This document shows positions 34,346 to 44,440 of a stretch of DNA of 64,000 nt, in pieces (the stretch's first letter is position 1; each line of letters begins with the position of its first letter). The notes below the pieces were generated by a model. The model saw only the letters and a list, made by a program, of their open reading frames with translations. It was not told the origin of the DNA and ran no database searches. The translations under genes and the position numbers were made by a program. This stretch comes from Mesotaenium endlicherianum (taxonomy: Eukaryota; Streptophyta; Zygnematophyceae; Zygnematales; Mesotaeniaceae): contig WELA01012740.1 in the NCBI GenBank assembly GCA_009602735.1, positions 7,530 through 71,529 of the forward strand, written 5' to 3'.

Positions 34346-35824
34346 ATGGTAAGGACAAGGTCTCAAACTAGCAACTCCCGAGACATGGAGAACCAGGATA
34401 ACGAGAATGTCGAAAACCAGGCGGAAAGCCATGTAGCGGGAAACCGTACCTATTCGGAAGCAGTAGCGGATACTGCAGCTAGGGAGGCAGCAGATGAGGC
34501 AGCTGCTATTGCCTCAGTCGCAGCTCAGCAAGCTGAGGAGGAGATAGCCAGACTAGAAGCTGAACAAGTAGCAAAGGCCGCTGAAGATATACAAAGGAGG
34601 GAAGGACAGCCAGCTGACGAGCGCACTGTTGAAGAACTTATGGCATCAAGGGCCAATGTTCTGAACCCACCTCCTGCCGTACAACTCAATGTACCCCTAG
34701 GTCAAATACGTGACCGGCTGAATGCGGCAGGAATTGCTGCTGCAGGAGCAAGAGGGATTGTTGAGGACACTACTCAGCGAGTAGATGCCAATGCTGCTGC
34801 TGCATTTGCTAATCTACCACCCCAAAATGTAGACTTGGGAGCATTGTTCGTTCAGATGCAGTCGCAAATGGCGACCATGTATCAGTCCCAGCAGGAGGAC
34901 AAAAGAATCATAATGTCCCTACTCCGGGACAGAGACCAACTGGGGTCTCACACCACTAGTGGTGGTGGCCGAGGGCCTAGTAAGCCCAAGCCGAAACCTC
35001 CCCAGGACTATGATCCTGAGGGAAACAGAAAATATTACCTGATCAAGTTTCTCGCGGATGTTGAGCAGTGGCTGGAGAACTACCCAGAACTGCAAGATTA
35101 CGAGAAGGTCAGGCACACCGGTGCGCTACTGAAAGGCAGTGCCGCAGACTGGTGGCTTTACTGGAAGGAAGAGCGTAAGGCTCGGCAACTCGGTGACCCT
35201 ACGTGGGTAGAGTTTGTCGAGAAGTTGCATGAGAAGTTTGATGTCATCAACCAGCAGGAGAAAGCTATCTATGCGATGATCTCCCTGACACTGAAGCAGA
35301 CCACTTCAGTTGCTGAGTTTGCTCAAAAGTTCCAAGAGAACATGATGAAGCAGCCTGATTTGCCAGAACGGTATAGGATAGCATACTTCAGGTATGGCTT
35401 GAAATCCGAGGTCTCTGGTCATTTTGCTGAGAAAAAGTATGAGAAACTGGCTGACTTGATCCAGGATGCTGACGCCTGGGATCAGCAGCAGTTCAATCAC
35501 AAGCGCCAGAGTAACGCTTTGGTGTCTAAGATTGTCAAAAAGCCCCACGGTTCCTACAATGCAGTTGAAGGAGACCAGGCTGAGGATAATCAGGGTGATG
35601 AATATGAGTATGAGTACAATGCTATTCAGTCTAGAGGTAGAGGTGGTCCCTCTCGAGGTGGCTATGGAAGGGGTGGTGGTAGGACTAAGCCGAGACCAGC
35701 CTCAGCAAAATCTACTTGCTACCATTGTCAGCAGAAAGGCCACTACAGAGAACAGTGTCCGGTCAAGCACCTGCCTAAGGTCGAGAGAAAAGACCAGCCT
35801 TTAAAAGACAGCAACAGTCAGTAA
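34346..35824 (+). CDS. Element I gag
   Basis: 492-residue capsid/nucleocapsid protein ([18 protein letters not shown]). Residues 30-100 are Ala/Glu-rich and likely helical. The gag core lies around residues 215-340 ([15 protein letters not shown]), followed by a Gly/Arg linker and a CCHC knuckle around residues 457-470. It starts 34 bp after the LTR. The same protein, with few changes, is found in H and, broken, in A and B. Confidence 0.94.
   Translation: MVRTRSQTSNSRDMENQDNENVENQAESHVAGNRTYSEAVADTAAREAADEAAAIASVAAQQAEEEIARLEAEQVAKAAEDIQRREGQPADERTVEELMASRANVLNPPPAVQLNVPLGQIRDRLNAAGIAAAGARGIVEDTTQRVDANAAAAFANLPPQNVDLGALFVQMQSQMATMYQSQQEDKRIIMSLLRDRDQLGSHTTSGGGRGPSKPKPKPPQDYDPEGNRKYYLIKFLADVEQWLENYPELQDYEKVRHTGALLKGSAADWWLYWKEERKARQLGDPTWVEFVEKLHEKFDVINQQEKAIYAMISLTLKQTTSVAEFAQKFQENMMKQPDLPERYRIAYFRYGLKSEVSGHFAEKKYEKLADLIQDADAWDQQQFNHKRQSNALVSKIVKKPHGSYNAVEGDQAEDNQGDEYEYEYNAIQSRGRGGPSRGGYGRGGGRTKPRPASAKSTCYHCQQKGHYREQCPVKHLPKVERKDQPLKDSNSQ
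35800..35806 (+). promoter_or_regulatory. Candidate -1 frameshift heptamer, family 1
   Basis: T TTA AAA lies in phase with gag, 18 bases before its stop, inside the region where the pol frame (-1) is also open. This fits the X XXY YYZ pattern used by many retroelements for Gag-Pol. The same heptamer is in phase at 5260 (A) and 27601 (H). Confidence 0.6.
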
Positions 35825-38800
35825 TCCAGTCTACTGACTGTGAGGATGCTAGAGATAGTGAGTCGTCACTAGCTGCCCTCGTAGCAGGTATTATGGGTCC
35901 TGCTGAACTGGATTCACTATGCATGCCTGACAACCAGATAAAGGAGACCATCAGCAATATAGACGTCCAGAGAGTGCACACTCTGGATGCTCTTGTTCCA
36001 CCTGATGTCCAACATTTCTTTGCTACGTCAGGAGAACAATGCGAAAGTCAGGAAAAGACAGTCCCCCCTATCCTACTGCATTGCATGATTGCAGGTAGGA
36101 AGGTGAGGGCATTTGTTGACGGAGGGGCGTCACATACTTTTATCCACAAGGACTTAGTTAAGCGGCTAAGGCTGCCTACTGTCACCCAAGGGAATAGAAA
36201 AATATTCCTTGGAGATGCCTCAAGTATCCCGGGAGGAGTTATAACCAAGCCTATTGAGGTCCAGTTAGGTTCTGGCATTGCAGTTCTAACTGAAACGCTT
36301 ACATTTGAGGTACTCAACACTGGCTTTTATGATCTCGTGCTAGGCAGGTCCTGGCTTAATAGACATCAAGCTGAAGTGTGTTGGAGCAGAGGTACAGTTA
36401 AAGTGAGAGGAGCCAGTGATGGGCAGACTGACTTGGCACCCACCAGTGCTCTTCCTCTTGTCCTGTGTGGATGGCAAATGAAGGAAAAGAAGAGGCTTCC
36501 AGAAGGATGCAAGTTGCTGAATGCAATGGAGTTCGTCAAAAGCTGGAACCAGAAGGAAGACAGAATGTTCTGTCTGCTGCTAAGAGAGGTACCTCCTCAA
36601 CCTGAAGAAGTGGTTGAGAAAAAGGTACACCCTCCGGAACACCCTACTGCTGCAAACATTGTTGCTCAGTACACGGATGTGTTTAATATGCCTCCAGGAC
36701 TACCCCCTAAGCGGGAAGTAGATCATAGGATTGATTTATTACCTGGTAGCCAGCCACCCTGGCAACGCACGTATGGCTTGTCTTATTTGGAGAGTGAGGA
36801 GTTGAAAACACAGATTGCAGAGCTGGAGGAAAATGGTTACATTTCTCCCAGTAAATCACCGTACGGCGCACCTATCCTATTTGTTAAGAAAAAGGATGGC
36901 AGTATGCGGATGTGTGTGGATTACAGAGCCCTGAACAGAATTACAGTAAAGAACAAGTATGCTTTACCCAGAATCGAGGACTTGCTTGATACCCTGTCTG
37001 GCGCTAAGGTGTTCAGTAAGATAGATCTCAAGAGTGGTTATCATCAAATCAGAATTGCTGAGGGGGATGAACACAAGACTGCTTTCCGCACACGTTATGG
37101 ACACTATGAGTTCAACGTGATGCCATTTGGACTGACTAATGCTCCTGCTACCTTTATGGGTGCTATGAATGACATTTTCAGACCTTATTTGGATAAGTTT
37201 GTGCAAGTTTTCCTGGATGATATTTTAATTTTCTCTAAAGATGAAGCTCAGCACACTGAACACTTAAAGAAAGTGCTGGACACTCTGCGGAAAAATCACT
37301 TGTATGCTAAAATGAGCAAGTGTGATTTCTTTAAGGAAAGTATTGAATTCTTAGGCCACGTTGTCAGTAAAGAGGGCATCAGTGTGGATCCTAAGAAAGT
37401 CCAGACCATAAGGGACTGGCCAGTACCACAGTCTGTCTCTGAAGTTAGATCCTTCCTCGGGTTGGCTAACTACTATAGGAGATTTATTGAGAATTATTCC
37501 ACAAAGGCCAGTAAACTGACTGACCTTACTAAGAAAGACATCGGGTATGTGTGGGGGGAAGAGCAGCAGGCTGCCTTCCAGACCCTTAAAGATGCCCTTT
37601 GTTCTGCCCCAGTGCTAGCCGTGTATGACCCCAGCAAACCGGTGCAGGTGGTTACTGATGCCTCTGATTTTGCCATGGGTGCTATTTTGTTGCAGCCTGC
37701 TGACAAAACCACAAAGGATGGTAAGGTACGGCAGGAGTGGCATCCTGTGTTGTATGAGTCTATGAAATTTAATCCAGCGGAGATTAATTACTCAGTGCAT
37801 GATAAAGAGCTGCTAGCTATCATTCATGTACTCAAACAGTGGAGAGCATACTTACATGGTAAAGCTTTTAAGGTGATTACAGATCATCTAGCTCTGACCC
37901 ACTTTCAGAAGAAGTCCAAGCTGTCGAGGAGGGAGAACCGCTGGAGCCAGATGCTGGAGCAGTTCCAAGTCCAGATCGACTACAAACCAGGGAAGTTGAA
38001 TCCTGCTGATGCACTCTCTAGAAGACCTGACTTGCAAGAAAGGAACTTTAGTCAGCATGCTGTAGATAAAGTCCTGTGTGCACTCACTTCACTAAAGGTG
38101 AAAAAGTCCTTCCTTGAACAACTTAGGAAAGCCTACCTTTCTGACCCAACATTTGAGCCCAGCCCCACTACTGGTATGTGTCGTGCTACCGCACTCGGGT
38201 ATAAGCTCAAGGGAGGGGTCTGGGTGACTGAAACCACTTCAGGCAGGCTGAAGCTGGTCATTCCTAATAATTTGGAAATAAGGTCTCTCTTACTGAGTCA
38301 AGCTCATGACAGTCTCCTGGGTGGACATTTGGGGCAGGCCAAAACTGTTGGCAAACTGGCAAAACATTATCATTGGGAGGGGTTACCCCGGGAGGTCTTG
38401 AAATATGTCAAGTCCTGTGACCAGTGTCAGAGAAATAAGTCTCGGCACACACCACCCGGAGGTCTCTTGCAACCGCTACCCATCCCAGCGGGACGCTGGG
38501 AAACTATATCCATGGACTGGGTGGTCTCACTACCAAGAACTGCCAACGGGCATGATTCAATACTGGTAGTCGTGGATAAACTGACAAAAATGGTCATTTT
38601 TATCCCCACAACTGTCAAAGTGACTGCACTCGAAACAGCGAGACAGTTTTACAACCATGTAGTATGCCAACATGGGCTCCCTTCTAATATCATCTCAGAC
38701 AGAGACTCAAAATTCACCTCTAAGTTCTGGAGAGCTTTAATGGGGTTAATGGGAGTCAAACAGCTGCTCAGCACAGCAAACCACCCTCAGACTGATGGGC

Positions 38801-39609
38801 AGACTGAAAGAACTAACCGAGTTCTGCAGGAGGTGCTGAGAGCATATATTAACCAAAAACAAGATAATTGGGATGACCTGTTGCCTCAAATTCAGTTTGC
38901 GGTCAACAGTGCGGTGCACGCGTCAACGGGCAAAACTCCTTTTGAACTCAGCCTGGGTAGAGTCCCTAAGTCTCCTCTAGATGTGCTAGGGGAATCTTTA
39001 ACTCACCCTGAAGGGATTGACAACCCGGTCTCCCTCCAGTTAACTCAGGAGTTTGCTGACACCCTGTCAGAAGTCCAACGAAACTTGCACACGGCCCAAG
39101 AAAACCAACAAAAATACGCTAATCAACACCGTCGGGAACTGACATTTTCCAAGGGGGATTTAGTCAAACTGCATTCTCAGCACCTGTACCTCCCTGGTGT
39201 GGTCAAGAAAAAGCTTGGCCCTGTCTGGGTCGGTCCATATTCGGTGGTCCGTCGTGTCGGTCAGAATGCTTACAAACTGAACATGTCAGCTGAATACAAG
39301 GGGCACCCGGTCTTTAATGTCTCCTTCCTGGAACCGTACATCAAAGGTGATACACTGTTCACAGGTCGGTTCCCTGTCCAACCGGGACCGGTCCCCGCTG
39401 TCCGGGACGGCGACCCTGAGGAATATGAGGTCGATGAGATTTTAGACGCTCGCTCGGTCCGTCGATCGTCTAAATATGTCATGAAATACCTCATTCGATG
39501 GAAGGGTTACGATGCCTCTGGGGACACTTGGGAGTTTAAGGACCACTTGACCAATGCCAAAGGGGCGTTGACACGGTTCCACCTTCGGGCCGCTGGAGTC
39601 CCTCCATAA
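35825..39609 (+). CDS. Element I pol with chromodomain
   Basis: Frame -1 to gag; the first Met codon is at 35893 but expression is probably as a Gag-Pol fusion. Counting from that Met: aspartic protease VDGGAS at 75-80; RT with [11 protein letters not shown] and the FLDD catalytic box near 438; RNase H TDAS near 586; integrase with an HHCC finger ([11 protein letters not shown]), then a D,D,E core ([32 protein letters not shown]); chromodomain at the C-terminus, about 1176-1235 ([28 protein letters not shown]). All catalytic motifs expected of a Ty3/gypsy chromovirus are visible. Confidence 0.95.
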
Positions 39610-39876
39610 CTGTCATTTCAGTTGACACGGGAAGGTGACAGGCGGTCCTGTCTCCATTTAAGTTGGAGGGGAAAATATATGACAGTTAGTGAGCGAGAGC
39701 GATAAAAACACACTCATACGTTTATGTGTAGCGCATCGCAACTACGTCAACTTTTAGCAATCATCCTGTAAGGTAAACAGCAGCGAAGCCACTATACTAA
39801 ATACTAACATACTTCCTGCAATCCCTATGACAAAGGTCCATATCCTACTAACTTGTGCCCTGGTTACATGTGCAGG
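39610..39876 (+). other. Pol to third-ORF spacer of element I
   Basis: No gene. It holds a polypurine-like TTTAAGTTGGAGGGG (about 39657-39671), a TACTAAC branch-point motif (39846-39852) and acceptor AG (39874-39875). The 22-base spacing between the last two is the same as in A and F. Confidence 0.65.
39846..39876 (+). promoter_or_regulatory. Candidate branch point and 3' splice site before the third ORF
   Basis: TACTAAC, then a T/G-rich stretch, then TGCAG|G directly before ATG at 39877. The arrangement is preserved in A (9420-9451), H (31730-31761) and the diverged F (23087-23118). B keeps the acceptor. Confidence 0.6.
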
Positions 39877-41553
39877 ATGGCGCCCACCACACAAAAGGAG
39901 GACAGAAAGCGCAAGGCAGAAGAAGCCAGGAGGACAATGGAGCAATACCAGAAGGAGCTGGCGGCGACGTCCCTCACCAGGAGAGAACAAGAAAGGGTCC
40001 GCAAACAACAAGAGGCGGCAGAAGAGGCACAGAGGAAGAAGGATCAGGAAGCGGAAAACCTCAGGAAGGCTGAGGAGGAGAGACAGAAGAAACAGCAAGA
40101 AGAAGCGGCAGCGGCAGAAGAGGAGAAAAGAAAAAAGATTGAAGCGGACAGACAGAAGAGCTTGGCCACTTACAGGTATACTGTGGTGGGTGGCCAAAAC
40201 TTCGATAACCTGAAGGAAGCATTGCTGGCAGCCCAGGAGATCAACAGGCTGGAACAGACAACACTGCTACAGAAGGAAGGAGCTACAGCACTGGACAGGT
40301 ACATCGAGACACACACCGGCGTGGTCCTTTACGAAGATTATGCTAAGATGGTGGGCTATACAGCAGAGCAGGCCCGGTATCTCGCAGATGATTCAGAGGA
40401 CAAGCCGGTCCCCATACCGGGAATAGTGGGAGATCAGAGACTCATCCGGATGGTGAGCATGCGGCCCGATAGCTTTAAGGATACGGTATTCTACCTCACA
40501 CTCCTGCCAGCTTACAATGAAGTTGAGAGAAGGAGCTGGGAGTACTTGGCCAGGGAAGCAGGACAGCAGATGTTCTCTCCCCACTGGTTCCCGTGTAAAC
40601 TGAGGAAGGCTGAGCACGGACCCCAGTACTACCAGCAGCCAACAGACTGGAGGTGGATGACCGTCACAAATAAGAAGCAGGAGTGTGACCGAGCCCAACC
40701 GGATGACTTCCACTATGGCCTAGACGGCTATCTCATCCTACCACCTCACATTGCCCCTTGGGACCCCAGGCTGAATGGATGCCTGAGCAATATGAATGCA
40801 GAGACCAAGGAACATAGGAGGAGGGGAAGAGACTACTTCTCTAAGGGAAAGCATGCCTTTGTCAAATGGGCAAAGAATGCAGGCCGGATAGATATCAGCA
40901 GGCTGAAGGCCAAGCAACCTCCACCACGCCCTAAGAAAGGGAGGTCGGTAGACTACTCCATGTCTACTAGGGAGCAGGACGACTTAGTGGACGAGACCCC
41001 TACTCTCTCCGAGGAGGAGGATGAGGAGACTGAGGAAGAAGAACAGGGCAGAGGAGAACCATCAGCAGCAGGTACTCAGGATACCCAGGGACAGGTAGAA
41101 ACGCTTCTTAAAGAAACACGATCAGGTGTTTGGAATGTGATCCCCGTTATGGCGACTACTGGACCCCGCGCTCGCTCCCACAGCCCACCTGCCCAAACAG
41201 GGGAAGAAGCTGATCTGACTGTATTGGGCAGCAGACACAGGCAGAAATCCCCAGAGGACAGGGGTGCCAGAAGAGGGACACGCGGGTGGGCCAGAGGTAT
41301 GCCAGCCTCCCCCTCCGCTCAGGGGCATGTACCTCTAGCCAATGTATTTCAGCATCCTACTGGAATGCCTGTCTATGTGGGAATCAACACCCAAATAGTT
41401 GAAGAGCAGGCCACCATCCTCCGTTCTCCTCGAGGGCCAACTTTAGAGCAAACAGGGTTCTTTAGAAGGCCAGCTGACAGACCTAGAGGGCTGTCCAGAT
41501 CTAGGTCCAGATCTCCGTCCCCTGATCCTGAAGCCCCAGGAACCACCCCTTAA
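39877..41553 (+). CDS. Element I third ORF: charged coiled-coil protein of unknown function
   Basis: 558 residues from ATG (MAPTTQKEDRKRKAEEARR). Residues 1-100: Glu/Lys/Arg/Gln coiled coil. About 100-345: a domain conserved between subfamilies, with YEDYAKMVGYT, PDSFKDTVFYL, YNEVERRSWEYLARE (near 215), DWRWMTVTNKK, LPPHIAPWDPRL (near 286) and FSKGKHAFVKWA (near 320). Then PKKGRSVDYS, an acidic tract (378-390), VPLANVFQHPTGMPVYVGI, and an RS-rich tail (RGLSRSRSRSPSPD, near 540). No signal peptide, membrane span or furin-like site, so it is not envelope-like despite its position. I do not recognise the family. The RS tail and coiled coil suggest a nuclear or RNA-associated role; this is only an inference. 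Confidence 0.85.
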   Translation: MAPTTQKEDRKRKAEEARRTMEQYQKELAATSLTRREQERVRKQQEAAEEAQRKKDQEAENLRKAEEERQKKQQEEAAAAEEEKRKKIEADRQKSLATYRYTVVGGQNFDNLKEALLAAQEINRLEQTTLLQKEGATALDRYIETHTGVVLYEDYAKMVGYTAEQARYLADDSEDKPVPIPGIVGDQRLIRMVSMRPDSFKDTVFYLTLLPAYNEVERRSWEYLAREAGQQMFSPHWFPCKLRKAEHGPQYYQQPTDWRWMTVTNKKQECDRAQPDDFHYGLDGYLILPPHIAPWDPRLNGCLSNMNAETKEHRRRGRDYFSKGKHAFVKWAKNAGRIDISRLKAKQPPPRPKKGRSVDYSMSTREQDDLVDETPTLSEEEDEETEEEEQGRGEPSAAGTQDTQGQVETLLKETRSGVWNVIPVMATTGPRARSHSPPAQTGEEADLTVLGSRHRQKSPEDRGARRGTRGWARGMPASPSAQGHVPLANVFQHPTGMPVYVGINTQIVEEQATILRSPRGPTLEQTGFFRRPADRPRGLSRSRSRSPSPDPEAPGTTP

Positions 41554-41631
41554 GGTGACAGGCTGAAAAGATAGTCAGTAAGGGAGGCTGGTCAGGGTCA
41601 GTTTCTTTATTTAAAGCTTTTGCAGTTTAAT

Positions 41632-41666
41632 GTTGTCGAGGCGACAACAAGTTAAGTTGGAGGGAT
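41632..41666 (+). promoter_or_regulatory. Hairpin and polypurine tract before the 3' LTR of element I
   Basis: GTTGTCG-AGG-CGACAAC (41632-41648) followed by AAGTTGGAGGGA (41654-41665) directly before TGTAATG. Confidence 0.75.
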
Positions 41667-42385
41667 TGTAATGAATCAGTATATTAGTGGATATAATATT
41701 CATTTAAATATAATAGTTAATTAAGTTCAGCCTGCTGAACTTTAGTTAATAATCAGTCTGCTGGACTTTACATAATTATCAGTTTAATGACTCGGCCAAA
41801 AGCAGCAGGCTGAAGTCAACTTAAGTCAGCTTGCTGACACATTCTTTGACAGCCAGCTGACTTCCGTACTCGGTAGCAGCGAACTGCCTCGATATGCATC
41901 TAAGTGTGATATGCTAGATGAATGGCCAGATGACATCCCTATGATGGATGGCTATTCGGGATGATGGGAGATGGCGGTGGATTTGGTTAACCGAGGTCCT
42001 ACCAACGTGGTTAACTCCCGGGTAGGCGGTGCCATCGCACTGACCGTTGAACAGTAAACTCATTCCATGTACATATGCTAGGCATTGCTCCCGAGTTCGG
42101 CATTCGGAAACGAGGCCAACTCTCTTGTACAGCTTACTGAGAGCACTCTGAATCCAAGGCGAGAAGCCATTGATACGCACTGTCTTCTAACCTTGCTTAT
42201 GTATGAGTTTACTGATTTGCATTACTGATGCTAGTTTACTCGCATTTGACTTACGAGTATTATTCCCTGCTAGTGTATTGTCCTTTGCCGATTAACTAGT
42301 TAACGGAAATACCATAAAGATTACTTGCTGATATAAAGATCTTTATTAATTGTTAATTGCCTATTTGGTAAGTCGATTCATTTCA
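41667..42385 (+). repeat. 3' LTR of element I
   Basis: 719 bp, paired with 33567-34311 by shared private markers, followed by the second GACAA. Confidence 0.94.
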
Positions 42386-42409
42386 GACAACAAGTTAAGT
42401 TGGAGGGAT
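42386..42409 (+). promoter_or_regulatory. Polypurine tract of element H, separated from its ORFs by I
   Basis: The segment GACAACAAGTTAAGTTGG-AGGGAT is the usual family-1 sequence between the hairpin and the 3' LTR. Its left neighbour is now the LTR of I. Confidence 0.85.
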
Positions 42410-43131
42410 TGTAATGAATTAGTATATTAATAGATATAATATTTATTTAAATGTAATGGTAAATTTAGTTCAGCCTGCTGAACTTTAGTTAATAGTCAGT
42501 CTTCTTGACTTTATATATTTATTATTAATTTAATGACTCAGCCGGATGCAGCAGGCTGAAGTCAGCTTAAGTCAGCTTGCTGACACATTCTTTGACAGCC
42601 AGCTGACTTCCGTACTCGGTAGCAGCGAACTGCCTTGATATGCATCTAAGTGTGGTATGCTAGATGAATGGCCAGATGACATCCCTATGATGGATGGCAA
42701 TTCGGGATGATGGGAGATGGCGGTGGATTTGGTTAACTGAGGTCCTACCAACGTGGTTAACTCCCGGGTAGGCGGTGCCATCGCATTAACCGTTGAACAG
42801 TAAACTCATTCCATGTACATATGCTAGGCATTGCTCTCGAGTTCGGCATTCGGAAACGAGGCCAACTCTCTTGTACAGCTTACTGAGAGAGATCTGAATC
42901 TAAGGCGAGAAGCCATTGATACGCACTGTATTCTAACCTTGCTTATGTATGAGTTTACTGAGTGCATTATTGATGCTAGTTTACTCTCATTTGATTTACG
43001 AGTGTTGTTCACTGCTAGTGTGTTGTCCTTTTGCCGTTTAATCAATTAACGGAAAATCCATAAAGATTACTTGCTGATATAAAGATCTTCATTAATTGTT
43101 AATCGCCTATTTGGTAAGTTGATTCATTTCA
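42410..43131 (+). repeat. 3' LTR of element H
   Basis: 722 bp, TGTAATGAATTAGTATATTAA...GATTCATTTCA. Clearly more diverged from H's own 5' LTR than the two LTRs of A or of I are from each other. Confidence 0.9.
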
Positions 43132-44440
43132 CAGGTACGTTAGTCAATGCAAAAGGCATAACTGTGAACTCGAACAAACCATAGCGAGTGTTGAAAGCAA
43201 TCTTCTGAACATCTCCTTCCCCAATTTGTACGTGATGATAACCACTCCTCAAATTGATCTTCGAGAAATACTTTGCCCCGACAAGCCTGTCAATCAACTC
43301 GTCCACTCGTGGAAGGGGGTACCTGTTTTTGATGGTGATCATATTGAGTGCTCGGTAGTCGACACACATCCTCATAGTCCCATCCTTCTTCTTCACAAAC
43401 AAGAATGGCGCTGCAAATGGAGACTCGCTGGGTTGAATGAATCCCTTCTCCATTAACTTCGTCAGCTGCTTCTTCAACCCATCCAACTTTGCAAACAATT
43501 GTCGATAGGCGGGTCTCACTGGTGGCTTGCTCCCTGGTTCCAACGCGATCTTGTGTTCTATAGCTCTCTGTGGAGGTAATCTTGCAGGTAGCTCCTCAAG
43601 GAAAACGCACTTGAATTCCTCCAATAGCGCCTTAATCTGGGCAGGCATCTCAGCAGGCTTCTTCTCTTGAGCAATTGGGCTCTGCTCCTTCTGAGCAAGG
43701 GGATCAGACACCACCACTTGCTCCTCCGACGATGTACATTCGCCCAGGCTGTTAGGATTCACGCTTGTTCCATCTGATGACCTGGCCAGGGCCACCGAAA
43801 CAAGGTACATCTCCTTCACCAGATTCGTCCTGCATAGCTTCTTAACTTGCAGGCTTGACAGAAGACAGTTACTGGTGGTCGTATCTACCTCCACCTGTTT
43901 TGCTGTCTCCATTCGACCATCACGCCCTTGGACTTTCACTTGTCCTGTGCTCGAGTGCACTTGAGGGTTGGCATTCCTCAGCCATGGTCGGTCCAATATC
44001 ACCTCATGGTGACTTAACTCTGCCTGCTCCATAACTTCAGTACTCTCGTGCCCCGCTACTTCCACGTGAATAGCTTCCGTAGATGCACCACACTTGAGTC
44101 TCTGCCCATTCGCCAAAATTGCCTCCTTGGGCTCATAATGCTTCTGCACAGGAATTCGCCACTCTTTCACCAGCTTCCTGTGCACAAAATTTGTACTTGC
44201 GCCATTGTCGACCATACACTTTGCCTTGTTGCCGACGACTACTCCTTCCACGATCATAGGCTTGTCAACATCTCGTCTTTCGCTTCTCGGCAGGCTCTTG
44301 GAGATAACTTCCTTGTGAGTTCTCGTCTTCATGCCAGTAGACACCCCAGAACAACTTACTGGCGTCCTCCTTTTTCCTGCTGTTGAGGTTGCTTCGCCTT
44401 CACATGGCAGTCTCGAGCCAGATTCCCAAGCTTGCCACAA
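43132..44440 (-). pseudogene. Element G pol: protease and RT part
   Basis: Protease motif [17 protein letters not shown], then a long linker, then RT ([48 protein letters not shown]). It stops in RT at the border of H; the catalytic box, RNase H and integrase are not present. Ty3/gypsy affiliation is clear from the RT blocks. Broken. Confidence 0.88.

Larger units (their letters stand above)
33567..42385 (+). mobile_element. Element I: family-1 (subfamily 1A) chromovirus, looks whole
   Basis: An 8.8-kb element with both LTRs, primer site, gag (492 aa), pol (over 1200 aa), third ORF (558 aa from its ATG), hairpin, polypurine tract and a perfect 5-bp duplication GACAA. No break is apparent in any of its three coding regions. 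Its LTRs share private markers absent from H (ACTCGGCCAAAAGCAG, CTAGTTAACGGAAATACC), so they are a true pair. It inserted just upstream of H's 3' LTR and is the youngest layer of the nest. Confidence 0.93.
25393..43131 (+). mobile_element. Element H: family-1 (subfamily 1A) chromovirus, broken, hosting I; probable chimera
   Basis: LTR (25393-26112), primer site, gag, pol and third ORF up to the hairpin at 33566, then inserted element I, then the polypurine tract and a second LTR (42410-43131). Its two LTRs differ strongly from each other, its outer flanks (CACGA, CAGGT) do not match, and they come from two different places in G. Gag looks whole; pol has about one or two breaks; the third ORF contains an assembly gap. 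Confidence 0.85.

Noticed and set aside
39827-40213. A 128-codon ORF overlapping the start of the third ORF, with a signal-peptide-like beginning, also at 9401 and 31711
   Set aside because: It lies in another frame of highly similar DNA and its start spans the candidate branch point and acceptor. The diverged subfamily 1B lacks it, so it is best explained as a shadow of the third ORF.
39877-41553. Third ORF as a retroviral-type envelope gene
   Set aside because: No signal peptide, membrane anchor, Cys-rich surface region or cleavage motif is visible; the protein is highly charged.
25393-42385. LTR-internal-LTR-internal-LTR reading as a tandem array sharing the middle LTR
   Set aside because: GACAA flanks 33567-42385 exactly and the sequence right of it is H's own polypurine tract and LTR, so I is a separate nested insertion.
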